Origin: Melioribacteraceae bacterium
Lineage (GTDB): Bacteria > Bacteroidota > Ignavibacteria > Ignavibacteriales > Melioribacteraceae
Assembly (NCBI GenBank): GCA_027858595.1
Contig: JAQICK010000201.1
Span: forward strand, 1-6,110
Reading direction: 5' to 3'
Length of the DNA stretch: 6,110 nucleotides
A program made the translations under genes and the position numbers. Below, piece by piece: positions 1 through 6,110 of the stretch (its first letter is position 1; every line of letters starts with the position of its first letter). The notes under the pieces were generated by a model, which worked only from the letters and a program-made list of their open reading frames with translations, had not been told where the DNA came from and did not search any database.

Positions 1-950
1 ATATCAATCACTACCTTAATAAATAATGGAAAGATAAACTCTGTTCCATATGGCAAAAAGATAATTGAAAAAAGTGCAATTAAATTTAGTAAATGCCAAG
101 AGCCTAGTAGTATCTGGTCCTTTAGCGAATAGTGAATCGAAGTTGATGCATGTCTTGATTTCTGATTTACATATTCAGAATATTTTTCTTTTGTTTTGCT
201 AAACACAAAAGTATTTGGGCTCGTTATCATTCCAATTTTAAAATTGTTTCTTACTGCTTCGCGGAGTAGCAAATCATCATCCCCGCTTAATGTTTCTATT
301 GTGATTGCGTAACCATCAATTTTATAAAATGCATCTTTTGAGAAACCAAAACTCCTTGCTGAAGCAGAGTATGGAATGCCAAGTTTTGCAAACGCAAAGA
401 CAATTATATTAGCTCGCAAATTTTCAAAGCGTGCAATTAAATTTGTTGTTGATTTAGTAGCTTTGAATGGAGCAATTCCAAAAAGGAAATCTTTCTTATT
501 TATAAATCCATTTGCAAAAGAGTTTATCCAATCTTTTTCTGGTTCGCAATCGGTATCAGTGATAAGTATGTGGGGATATTTTGCTAATTTAATTCCAATA
601 TCTAATGCACCTCTTTTCCCATCAAATAATTTGTTCTCTGCCTTAATTGTTCTAAAATTATCAAAATCTTTTATTGCTTCTTGGGCAATTTTGAAAGTGC
701 TGTCGCTTGAATTATCATCAACAATAATAACTTCAAAATTCTCTTTGGAATAGTTCTGATTTAATAATGACGAAATTAAATTTGGGATGTTTGAAACTTC
801 ATTTTTTGCAGCAATGATAATTGAAATTTTTAAATCACTCTTTTTTACTTCTTTAAATCTGAATAGTTTATTGAGAGCTGAGTATATAAATAAATCAAAA
901 ATTATAAGAAGCAACGCAACCGTAAACAATATGTAGATTAGTATTAACAT
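1..950 (-). CDS. Membrane-associated family 2 glycosyltransferase (3' end outside window)
   Basis: My translation from the ATG at 950-948 is open for 316 codons to the window edge, so the C-terminus is missing. Residues 3-24 form a hydrophobic N-terminal helix. A GT-A fold follows: the ISIIIAAKNE strand (42-51), VIIVDDNSSDST (74-85) with the nucleotide-binding Asp pair, GKRGAL (111-116), and the DxD-type metal site in ITDTDCEP (130-137). SGDDDLLLRE (222-231) carries the acidic catalytic-base region, and QKSRH (263-267) sits where many processive GT2 enzymes have Q/RxxRW. A second hydrophobic segment starts near 285. The family transfers a sugar from a nucleotide-sugar donor to a lipid or polysaccharide acceptor at the inner face of the cytoplasmic membrane; the actual substrate cannot be read. 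The start codon shares one base with the helicase stop (TGATG), which supports both the start and translational coupling. No strong ribosome binding site is visible. Confidence 0.9.
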   Translation of the reverse strand, partial: MLILIYILFTVALLLIIFDLFIYSALNKLFRFKEVKKSDLKISIIIAAKNEVSNIPNLISSLLNQNYSKENFEVIIVDDNSSDSTFKIAQEAIKDFDNFRTIKAENKLFDGKRGALDIGIKLAKYPHILITDTDCEPEKDWINSFANGFINKKDFLFGIAPFKATKSTTNLIARFENLRANIIVFAFAKLGIPYSASARSFGFSKDAFYKIDGYAITIETLSGDDDLLLREAVRNNFKIGMITSPNTFVFSKTKEKYSEYVNQKSRHASTSIHYSLKDQILLGSWHLLNLIALFSIIFLPYGTEFIFPLFIKVVID

Positions 951-2950
951 CAATTGTCTTCTTCAATTATCCATTCATCGGCAAGAGTCTCTGGAATGTT
1001 TGCAATAAATCTGGAAGGCATTGCAATTGTGTATCCATTGTATCTATCAAAAACATTTGTTGGATAAGAGATAAAAAGATTTCGCTTGGCCCGCGTAACG
1101 GCTACATACATTAAACGACGTTCTTCTTCAATAGTTGCCTGTTTGTCGAAAGACTGGGAGGAAGGGAAGAAGCCATCAATTGCGTGCATAATAAAAACAG
1201 AGTGCCACTCTAGCCCTTTTGCCGAGTGTATGGTTGAGATTATGAGTTGTTCATCGTCTTTGTCTTCTGCATCCATATTGTTTGACGAATCTCTTGGCGG
1301 TTCTAAAACCATATCTGCCAAAAAAGTTGTTGTGTTATCATAATTACTTGCAATATTATTTAGTGCCTCCAAGTCTTTACGGCGTTTATTAAAATCGTCA
1401 TATTTAGCTTCAAATATTGAGTCATAATAAGTGTAAATCAAAACTAATTTATCGTATGGTAATTTGTTTCGGTCATTTTGCAAACTATTAATCAAATTAA
1501 ATAGAGGAATAACTTTTGCGAACAGTTTCTCACTTTTCAGATTTGCAAAGTTAAACGATTGAAAATTTATTTTTTCTATCTCTTCCATAATTAGTTGAGC
1601 ACGCTTTGGTCCAATGCCCTCGTGCAGAAGAAGAATTCTATACCAACTAATTAAATCTTTTGTGTTCATTGCAATACGGACGAATGCTAGTGCATCCTTT
1701 ATATGTGCAGTTTCAATAAATTTAAGTCCGCCAATTTTAACAAAGGGAATTGATGCTTTGTTCAGTTCAACTTCCAAATTAAATGAGTGATATGCTGAAC
1801 GGAAGAGTACAGCAATATCGCCAATTGGCAAACCCTCTTCACGTAATTCTAAAATACGTTCAACTATGAACCGAGATTGCATGTTATCGTTTGATGCAGA
1901 TATAATTGCTGGTAGTTCGCCATCGGATATATTTGTGAATAATTCTTTTGGGTATTTCTCAACAGCAAATTCTAATAGATAGTTTGCAAGGTTCAATATT
2001 TCTTTCGTGCTTCTGTAGTTCTCTTCTAATTTAATAAGTTTTGTATCTTTAAAGAGAATTGGGAAATTCATTATATTCTTAAAATCAGCACCACGGAATG
2101 AATAAATTGATTGCGAATCATCCCCTACAACCATAACGTTACTATTAAATGTTGCAAGAGCTTTTACAATATCAGCTTGTAATTTGTTTGTGTCTTGGTA
2201 TTCATCAACCATAATGAAATTAATACTTGAAAGAAAATGGTTTGCCACATCGCCTTTGCTAGTAAGCAATTTCAAAAGATAAAGGAGTAAATCGTCGTAG
2301 TCTAAAAGGGAATTAGATTCTTTATACTTTTCGTATCTAATTTTTATTTCTAACACTTTATCTGTTTGCTCAATAAAGTGTGGGTAATCATCTGCAATAA
2401 TATTGTTGACAGGGCGGGATGTATTTACACTTAGGCTAATTACTTTAAGAATTGTTTTTTTGTTTGGAAAACGTTTCTTAAGTTTTGCTACATCCATTTT
2501 TCCACGGATTAAGTTTATTAAATCTTCACTATCACCCTGGTCTAATATTGTAAAGTTAGGATTTAGCCCAATTGCCTTGGCATATCTGCGTAAAGTCATA
2601 TTGGCAAATGAGTGAAATGTCCCTCCGTTTATTTTTGAACATCTATTGTCTAACAACTCAGTAGCTCTGTTCATCATTTCACGTGCAGCTTTGCGAGTAA
2701 ATGTTAAAAGTAAAATTGATTTTGGATCGTAGCCCATTTCAATCAATCGGGAAACCCTGTAAACAAGTGTTCTTGTTTTCCCTGTCCCAGCACCGGCGAT
2801 AACTAGGTATGAACCTTTAATTGCAGATGCCGCTTCAAACTGAGTTTTGTTCAACTCTTCTTTGTAATTAATAGAAAAACGGGCTTCGTCAACAAATGGT
2901 TCTAGACTGCCCGTTTTTACTAATTTCTTTAATGTATATTTTTTCGCCAT
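950..2950 (-). CDS. UvrD/PcrA/Rep-family ATP-dependent DNA helicase (SF1A)
   Basis: A complete 666-residue protein with all SF1A helicase motifs in order: Q motif around NKTQFEA (34-40), Walker A AGAGTGKT (52-59), motif Ia LLTFTRKAAREM (81-92), Ib GGTFHSF (109-115), and Walker B MVDEYQDTN (247-255) with the catalytic Asp-Glu. These are followed by motif III VVGDDSQSIYSFRGAD (274-289), IV LEENYRST (308-315), V ISTIHSAKGLEW (571-582) and VI EERRLMYVAVTRAKR (609-623). The family uses ATP to translocate 3'-5' on single-stranded DNA, unwinding duplexes in excision or mismatch repair, replication restart and removal of recombinase filaments. The protein ends about 40 residues after motif VI, so it lacks the longer C-terminal extension of PcrA and UvrD and is closer to Rep in length. 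The ATG overlaps the preceding stop by one base (TAATG) and has no good Shine-Dalgarno, so it is probably expressed by coupling. Which of UvrD, PcrA or Rep it corresponds to cannot be settled here. Confidence 0.96.
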   Translation of the reverse strand: MAKKYTLKKLVKTGSLEPFVDEARFSINYKEELNKTQFEAASAIKGSYLVIAGAGTGKTRTLVYRVSRLIEMGYDPKSILLLTFTRKAAREMMNRATELLDNRCSKINGGTFHSFANMTLRRYAKAIGLNPNFTILDQGDSEDLINLIRGKMDVAKLKKRFPNKKTILKVISLSVNTSRPVNNIIADDYPHFIEQTDKVLEIKIRYEKYKESNSLLDYDDLLLYLLKLLTSKGDVANHFLSSINFIMVDEYQDTNKLQADIVKALATFNSNVMVVGDDSQSIYSFRGADFKNIMNFPILFKDTKLIKLEENYRSTKEILNLANYLLEFAVEKYPKELFTNISDGELPAIISASNDNMQSRFIVERILELREEGLPIGDIAVLFRSAYHSFNLEVELNKASIPFVKIGGLKFIETAHIKDALAFVRIAMNTKDLISWYRILLLHEGIGPKRAQLIMEEIEKINFQSFNFANLKSEKLFAKVIPLFNLINSLQNDRNKLPYDKLVLIYTYYDSIFEAKYDDFNKRRKDLEALNNIASNYDNTTTFLADMVLEPPRDSSNNMDAEDKDDEQLIISTIHSAKGLEWHSVFIMHAIDGFFPSSQSFDKQATIEEERRLMYVAVTRAKRNLFISYPTNVFDRYNGYTIAMPSRFIANIPETLADEWIIEEDN

Positions 2951-3459
2951 TATTTTTGTAACGCTTTTGGCTTCCCTAAAATTTCAGTTATTACAATAAA
3001 ATCTTTAATAGAATTTCCTTGCAGTAACCTCTTTCTTATATCTTTTGCTTTTTTACTTTCGTGTTTTTCTTGGCTTTGCTTTAGAGAATCAGAGTACGAT
3101 TTGATTTGTTGCGATTTTTTAACATGTACTGGTTCAATGTAATCTCTTTGCTGATAAATGTTTTTATCTATTACATTATCTTCTCCCGAATTTAGCATTG
3201 CTTTTTCATAATATTCATCAACTTCAGAACGAGAAGCTTCCGATTTTGCCTTTGTCAATTCTTCATTAATAGAATTGACAAAGCTTTCAAAAGGATTGTT
3301 TGTTTTCTTCTTCTCAACAAATTGCCTTTGCTGAGTTTCTCTATTTGGAGTCTTTTTGCCTGAATCAGTTTCAGCAGTTTTTTTCTTCTTCTTGAAAATA
3401 GAAGTCAAAAAACTAATAATAAAAAATCCAGCTACTAGATAATCAACTATATTATCCAT
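2950..3459 (-). CDS. Single-pass membrane protein of unknown function, between floA and the helicase
   Basis: A 169-residue protein I cannot assign to a named family. Residues 4-22 are hydrophobic (DYLVAGFFIISFLTSIF) and are followed at once by five lysines (23-27). By the positive-inside rule this predicts an N-terminal anchor with the rest in the cytoplasm. Residues 28-140 are charged and low in hydrophobics, probably disordered or helical. The only compact hydrophobic part is the C-terminus, KDFIVITEILGKPKALQK (152-169). An I-x-x-EILG-x-P-K-A-L ending resembles the short tail I recall from small hypothetical membrane proteins of Bacteroidota and Firmicutes; this is memory, not a search. 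It starts 3 nt after the floA stop with a weak AAGAG upstream, and its TAA overlaps the helicase ATG. Position suggests a link with FloA membrane domains; that is inference only. Confidence 0.85.
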   Translation of the reverse strand: MDNIVDYLVAGFFIISFLTSIFKKKKKTAETDSGKKTPNRETQQRQFVEKKKTNNPFESFVNSINEELTKAKSEASRSEVDEYYEKAMLNSGEDNVIDKNIYQQRDYIEPVHVKKSQQIKSYSDSLKQSQEKHESKKAKDIRKRLLQGNSIKDFIVITEILGKPKALQK

Positions 3460-3462
3460 TGT

Positions 3463-4455
3463 TTACTCTTGATTATCTTTGTTGTCTGAATCTGGTTTTG
3501 CAATTGAATTTCTCATTTCAGTATCTGATTGAACATTCTTGAGATTGTAATAATCCATTACACCAAAATTACCTTTGCGAAATGCTTCAGCCATCGCGAG
3601 AGGAATTTCAACTTCTGCTTCAACAACTTTTGCACGCATTTTTGCTACTTCCGCAGTCATCTCTTGTTCTAGTGCAATTGCAGCAGCACGTCTTTCTTCA
3701 GCCTTTGCCCGAGCAACTTTTAAGTCAGCTTCCGCTTGATCTGTTTGTAGAACTGCACCAATGTTTGTTCCAACATCAACATCAGCAATATCAATTGAAA
3801 GTATCTCAAACGCAGTTCCAGAATCTAATCCTTTTGCTAGAACAACTTTTGAAATATTATCTGGGTTTTCTAGAACATTTTTGTATGATAAACTTGAACC
3901 AATTGTAGAAACAATTCCTTCGCCTACACGAGCTAAAATAGTAGATTCGTTTGCACCACCAACAAGTCTTTCAAGGTTTGCTCTAACTGTAATTCTTGCA
4001 ATTGTATTTAACTGAATCCCATCCTTAGCAACGGCAGAAACCATTGGTGTTTCAATAACTTTTGGAAGAACCGACATTTGCACGGCTTCTAAAACATTAC
4101 GTCCAGCAAGATCAATTGCAGCAGCTTTTTCAAATGAAAGTTCAAGATTTGCTTTATTTGCAGAAATTAATGCATTAACAACATTAGTAACATTTCCACC
4201 AGCAAGATAATGTGCTTCTAAAAATGAAGTGTCCAACTCAATGTCAGCTTTGGCAGCAGAAATTTGACTTCTAACAATTGTCATTGGCGAAACTTTTCTA
4301 AGTCTCATTCCAACAAGGTCTCTAAAAATTTTAAGTTTTACACCAGAAAAATATGCTGTTATATAAAGACCTAGCGGAACAAAATAGGTAAACAGAAAAA
4401 GAAAAAATATTGCAGCTATTATTATTACTACTGATAATCCAGTTACGGCTTCCAT
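3463..4455 (-). CDS. floA: Flotillin-like protein FloA
   Basis: A 330-residue protein that matches FloA (formerly YqfA, UPF0365) of Bacillus subtilis almost end to end, at nearly the same length (about 331). A hydrophobic hairpin-like N-terminus (residues 7-36) is followed by the signature VGMRLRKVSP (48-57) and then HYLAGGNV (82-89). AAIDLAGRNVLEAVQMSV (112-129), ITVRANLERLVGGA (155-168), VGEGIVSTIGSS (177-188) and LDSGTAFEILSIDIADVDVG (210-229) follow. The C-terminal coiled coil (about 238-292) is Ala/Glu-rich and includes TDQAEADLKVARAKAEERRA. It ends with FGVMDYYNLKNVQSDTEMR and a short acidic tail. FloA oligomerises at the cytoplasmic face of the membrane and organises functional membrane microdomains, affecting fluidity, secretion and signalling. 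The ATG has a good AGGAG 5 nt upstream. In Bacillus floA follows an nfeD-type gene (yqeZ); no nfeD gene is seen here, and the gene upstream is a dipeptidase. Confidence 0.97.
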   Translation of the reverse strand: MEAVTGLSVVIIIAAIFFLFLFTYFVPLGLYITAYFSGVKLKIFRDLVGMRLRKVSPMTIVRSQISAAKADIELDTSFLEAHYLAGGNVTNVVNALISANKANLELSFEKAAAIDLAGRNVLEAVQMSVLPKVIETPMVSAVAKDGIQLNTIARITVRANLERLVGGANESTILARVGEGIVSTIGSSLSYKNVLENPDNISKVVLAKGLDSGTAFEILSIDIADVDVGTNIGAVLQTDQAEADLKVARAKAEERRAAAIALEQEMTAEVAKMRAKVVEAEVEIPLAMAEAFRKGNFGVMDYYNLKNVQSDTEMRNSIAKPDSDNKDNQE

Positions 4456-4519
4456 TGTGTCTCCTGATAATTAATTTAATATTGAATGTAATTTATATAT
4501 AAACAGATTCTAATACAAT
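4456..4519. other. Short AT-rich gap between dipeptidase and floA
   Basis: The dipeptidase stop and floA start are separated by 64 nt of almost pure A/T apart from the floA ribosome binding site. I see no GC-rich hairpin with a U-tract, so no intrinsic terminator is supported. A TATATA stretch at about 4495-4500 could be part of a floA promoter, but the base composition is too biased to call one. Whether floA is cotranscribed with the dipeptidase is therefore open. Confidence 0.4.
4461..4465 (-). promoter_or_regulatory. Ribosome binding site of floA
   Basis: On the minus strand AGGAG lies 5 nt before the floA ATG (AGGAGACACAATG). It is the best Shine-Dalgarno in the window and fixes the start. 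The genes further downstream have only weak sites, which fits floA being the main entry point for translation of the run. Confidence 0.75.
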
Positions 4520-5743
4520 TTAAGATTTTGATTTTTCCTCAATATTCTTTGCAAATTTCTCTACCTCTCTAAAAACCCTAATAAAATTACCACTCCATAA
4601 TTTTTCAATATCTTTTTGAGAATAGCCTAGTTTTAACAATTGTGAAGTAATGTTGCCCAGTTGGCTAACATCTTCAAGTCCTGAAACACCACCACCTCCA
4701 TCAAAATCGGAGCCAATTCCAACGTGATTTATTCCAACTAATTTCACAATGTAATCTATATGATTTATAATGTCATCTATTGTTACCTCTGGAGGAACTG
4801 GAGGCTTATTTTTAATTACAGACAAGGCTCTTTCATACTCTTTTCTTCCATTCTCTGTTTCTAGTAAATGTGCCCACTTCTTTTTATATTTAGAAATTTG
4901 CTTGTTAGTTAATGCCGTATTATTCTCTGTTAATTTCAGATACCCGGAATAAAAATTAACATGTATTACTCCACCATTATTTGCTAGAACTTCAATCATA
5001 CCATCAGTCATATTTCTAGGATGATTACATAAAGCCCTCGCATTACTATGCGAAGCAATTACTGGAGTTTTGCTTAATTTCACTACTTGGTAAAAAGCAC
5101 TATCAGAAATGTGAGATACGTCAACAATTATTCCAAGCCGGTTCATTTCATTTAGAACATTAATTCCAAAACTAGAAAGACCTTCATCTTCGCTTTCATC
5201 AGTGGACGAATCACAAATGTCGTTATCCTTTACGTGGCAAAGAGTAATGTATCTTATTCCTAAATTATAAAAATTTTCAACTTCTAAAATGTTGTTTCCA
5301 ATAGGATAGCCATTTTCCAGACCCATCAAAATGGCATGCTTTTTTGAGTCAGTAATATTTACTAAATCTTCCGTTGTTTTAGCAAACGTTGCGTCTTCCG
5401 CTTCTTCTAAATTTTTATTAACTGCGGCTATTATTTCTAAAGCTCTCTCTTTCGCTTTTTTATTTCCAAGCTCATTTCTTTCACCTTGTGCAGTCCAGAT
5501 AGCAAAAATTGCGGCGTCTAATCCACCATCTTGCATTCTTGGTAAATCTACTCTAGTCCTAGAATCTTGGAATGTGTGTCTCTCTGATAATTTGTAAGTA
5601 GAATCGCGTGTTAGTTTTATTGGAATATCTGTGTGTGTGTCAATAGTTAAAATCTCTGAATGAATCTCAGCATCAGTTTTTTGTGCTGTTTCACAAGATA
5701 ATAGCAAAAGCGATAATAATAAGGTAGAAAAGAAATATTTCAC
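4520..5743 (-). CDS. Membrane dipeptidase (renal dipeptidase family, M19), lipoprotein
   Basis: A 407-residue zinc dipeptidase. The N-terminus is a lipoprotein signal: Lys2, a leucine-rich core and a lipobox LLSC with the lipidated Cys at 17, so the mature enzyme should be membrane-anchored outside the cytoplasm. The M19 metal site is complete: DTHTD (His37, Asp39), GLENG (bridging Glu143), DVSH (His211), SHSN (His232) and GSDFDG (Asp346). NHPRN (240-244) gives the conserved substrate-contact Arg. The stretch YITLCHVKDNDICDSSTD (165-182) is typical of bacterial lipoprotein members as I remember them. The family hydrolyses dipeptides, tolerating a D-residue at the C-terminal position, which suits peptide scavenging or cell-wall peptide turnover. 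The start is GTG (5743-5741), chosen because it begins the signal peptide and has GAGGA just upstream. A decayed relative lies upstream at 6000-6110. Confidence 0.95.
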   Translation of the reverse strand: MKYFFSTLLLSLLLLSCETAQKTDAEIHSEILTIDTHTDIPIKLTRDSTYKLSERHTFQDSRTRVDLPRMQDGGLDAAIFAIWTAQGERNELGNKKAKERALEIIAAVNKNLEEAEDATFAKTTEDLVNITDSKKHAILMGLENGYPIGNNILEVENFYNLGIRYITLCHVKDNDICDSSTDESEDEGLSSFGINVLNEMNRLGIIVDVSHISDSAFYQVVKLSKTPVIASHSNARALCNHPRNMTDGMIEVLANNGGVIHVNFYSGYLKLTENNTALTNKQISKYKKKWAHLLETENGRKEYERALSVIKNKPPVPPEVTIDDIINHIDYIVKLVGINHVGIGSDFDGGGGVSGLEDVSQLGNITSQLLKLGYSQKDIEKLWSGNFIRVFREVEKFAKNIEEKSKS

Positions 5744-5746
5744 AGT

Positions 5747-5751
5747 TCCTC
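5747..5751 (-). promoter_or_regulatory. Ribosome binding site of the dipeptidase
   Basis: Minus-strand GAGGA lies 3 nt before the GTG start (GAGGAACTGTGAAA). It is rather close but supports GTG rather than any later ATG, as no other in-frame start would keep the lipoprotein signal. Confidence 0.6.
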
Positions 5752-5762
5752 ACTTAAAAGTT

Positions 5763-5791
5763 TTTTAAAAATTCTTTTAGAAAATAGTCAA
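5763..5791 (-). promoter_or_regulatory. Possible promoter for the dipeptidase
   Basis: Minus-strand TTGACT (5791-5786) resembles a -35 hexamer, with weak -10-like TTAAAA or TAAAAA 17-18 nt downstream, ending about 20 nt before the GTG. The region is so AT-rich that such matches arise easily. If the organism uses a Bacteroidota-type sigma factor, these boxes would not be the right ones. Weak call. Confidence 0.22.
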
Positions 5792-5874
5792 AAAAAATAT
5801 TTAATTTTCGATTATGTTATAGTAAAGTAATAAATATTTATTGTATTTTTGAATTGCACGATGACAAATGGAGA

Positions 5875-6012
5875 ATGAAAAAATTCAATAATTTCAACCG
5901 AGAAGAGACTTTTAATATTTCACTTAAAATTAAAAACTTACTGTCAATTCACAATGTTATTCCAGAAGCTCAAGTACAATTAAGAAACGAAACGCACAGC
6001 ATAACTTGCTAA
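5875..6012 (+). CDS. Doubtful 45-residue ORF
   Basis: ATG at 5875 to TAA at 6010-6012 encodes 45 residues starting MKKFNNFNREETFNISLKIK, the only plus-strand ORF in this gap with a protein-like composition. GGAG sits immediately before the ATG, too close to be a normal ribosome binding site, and a TAnnTTTG-like box lies at 5844-5851. No family is recognised and there is no signal or membrane segment. Its last dozen nucleotides overlap the minus-strand dipeptidase remnant, so it may be a chance ORF or the leftover 5' part of a gene cut at the same junction. Low confidence. Confidence 0.2.
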   Translation: MKKFNNFNREETFNISLKIKNLLSIHNVIPEAQVQLRNETHSITC

Positions 6013-6110
6013 AAGATACTATCTGAAAAGTGAGATATATTTACAATTATTCCAAGCCGATTCATTTCCCCATTCGTAGCTAAAACTATTAAATCTCAGC
6101 TTTTCTGTAA
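6000..6110 (-). pseudogene. Decayed membrane dipeptidase (M19) fragment
   Basis: The 50 nt at 6019-6068 align without gaps to 5100-5149 inside the intact dipeptidase, with 43 identities by my count. Weaker similarity continues left to about 6000. The minus-strand translation reads EMNRLGIIVNISHFSDSIF, then TAG (6011-6009), then QVM. The intact protein reads EMNRLGIIVDVSHISDSAFYQVV at residues 199-221. That is 17 of 23 identical, with the TAG replacing the Tyr codon. The metal-ligand His is kept, but the Asp of DVSH is Asn. Upstream of this block (6069-6110) the frame also contains a TGA (6098-6096), and similarity is patchy, with apparent length differences. Below 6000 no dipeptidase similarity is seen, so the C-terminal half is gone. 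The 5' part, if any, lies beyond the window. Confidence 0.72.

Larger units (their letters stand above)
5744..5874. other. AT-rich noncoding region upstream of the dipeptidase
   Basis: No convincing coding sequence is present. It contains A/T homopolymer runs (for example 5791-5797), a perfect 14-nt A/T palindrome AATAAATATTTATT at 5829-5842, and on the plus strand TATTTTTG at 5844-5851. The last fits the TAnnTTTG -7 box of Bacteroidota promoters, but no clear TTTG -33 box lies upstream of it. It probably holds the promoter of the dipeptidase; nothing more definite can be supported. Confidence 0.4.

Noticed and set aside
376..753. 125-codon plus-strand ORF
   Set aside because: It lies antisense within the glycosyltransferase gene, whose minus-strand frame carries clear GT2 motifs. 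It is a shadow frame.
1086..1343. 85-codon plus-strand ORF
   Set aside because: It is antisense to motifs V and VI of the helicase, where the minus frame is strongly conserved.
3375..3440. Lys codon run (five in a row) as a possible programmed frameshift site
   Set aside because: The codons are mixed AAG and AAA, the frame continues normally on both sides, and a basic cluster after a membrane helix is expected.
3582..3908. 108-codon plus-strand ORF rich in Leu and Gln
   Set aside because: It is antisense to the Ala/Glu-rich coiled coil and core of floA. Its repetitive Leu/Gln composition is simply the complement of GCA/GAA-type codons.
3761..4015. 84-codon plus-strand ORF
   Set aside because: It is antisense within floA, which has end-to-end family similarity. 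No ribosome binding site or family match was seen.
4456..4519. Possible terminator between dipeptidase and floA
   Set aside because: No GC-bearing stem-loop with a U-tract could be found; the gap is plain A/T sequence.
5331..5597. 88-codon plus-strand ORF
   Set aside because: It is antisense inside the dipeptidase, and the Ser/Ala-rich product reflects reversed Lys/Glu/Ala codons.
5744..6110. Possible mobile element, attachment site or CRISPR in the right-hand gap
   Set aside because: No terminal inverted repeats, direct-repeat arrays or transposase-like translation was seen. The only repeat is the dipeptidase-derived block.

Overview
This is an AT-rich bacterial window in which every convincing gene lies on the minus strand, so transcription runs from high to low coordinates. 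Gene content and protein style (Ile/Lys/Asn-rich proteins, a lipoprotein M19 dipeptidase of the kind common in Bacteroidota and relatives, and a FloA-type flotillin) suggest a low-GC member of the Bacteroidota/Ignavibacteriota/Chlorobi group. This placement is inferred from style only; no rRNA or marker gene is present.

Read in transcription order, the right end (about 6000-6110) holds a decayed fragment of a second membrane-dipeptidase gene that runs off the window. Next is a noncoding, very AT-rich stretch (about 5744-5874), with a doubtful 45-codon plus-strand ORF at 5875-6012. An intact lipoprotein membrane dipeptidase (M19) follows at 4520-5743, starting at GTG. After a 63-nt gap comes a tight four-gene run: floA (3463-4455), a single-pass membrane protein of unknown function (2950-3459), a UvrD/PcrA-like SF1 helicase (950-2950), and a membrane-associated family 2 glycosyltransferase (1-950, its 3' end outside the window). 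The junctions within the run are 3 nt apart, then a TAATG overlap, then a TGATG overlap. This is the signature of one translationally coupled operon.

The functions are mixed: membrane-domain scaffolding (FloA), an unknown membrane-tethered basic protein, DNA unwinding and repair, and envelope polysaccharide or glycolipid synthesis. The unknown protein is the most plausible FloA partner because it is adjacent and membrane-anchored, but nothing in the sequence proves an interaction. No mobile element, CRISPR array, tRNA or rRNA was seen. Apart from the dipeptidase fragment and the uncharacterised membrane protein, this looks like ordinary chromosomal housekeeping sequence, and I see no clear evidence of a novel defence or mobile system.
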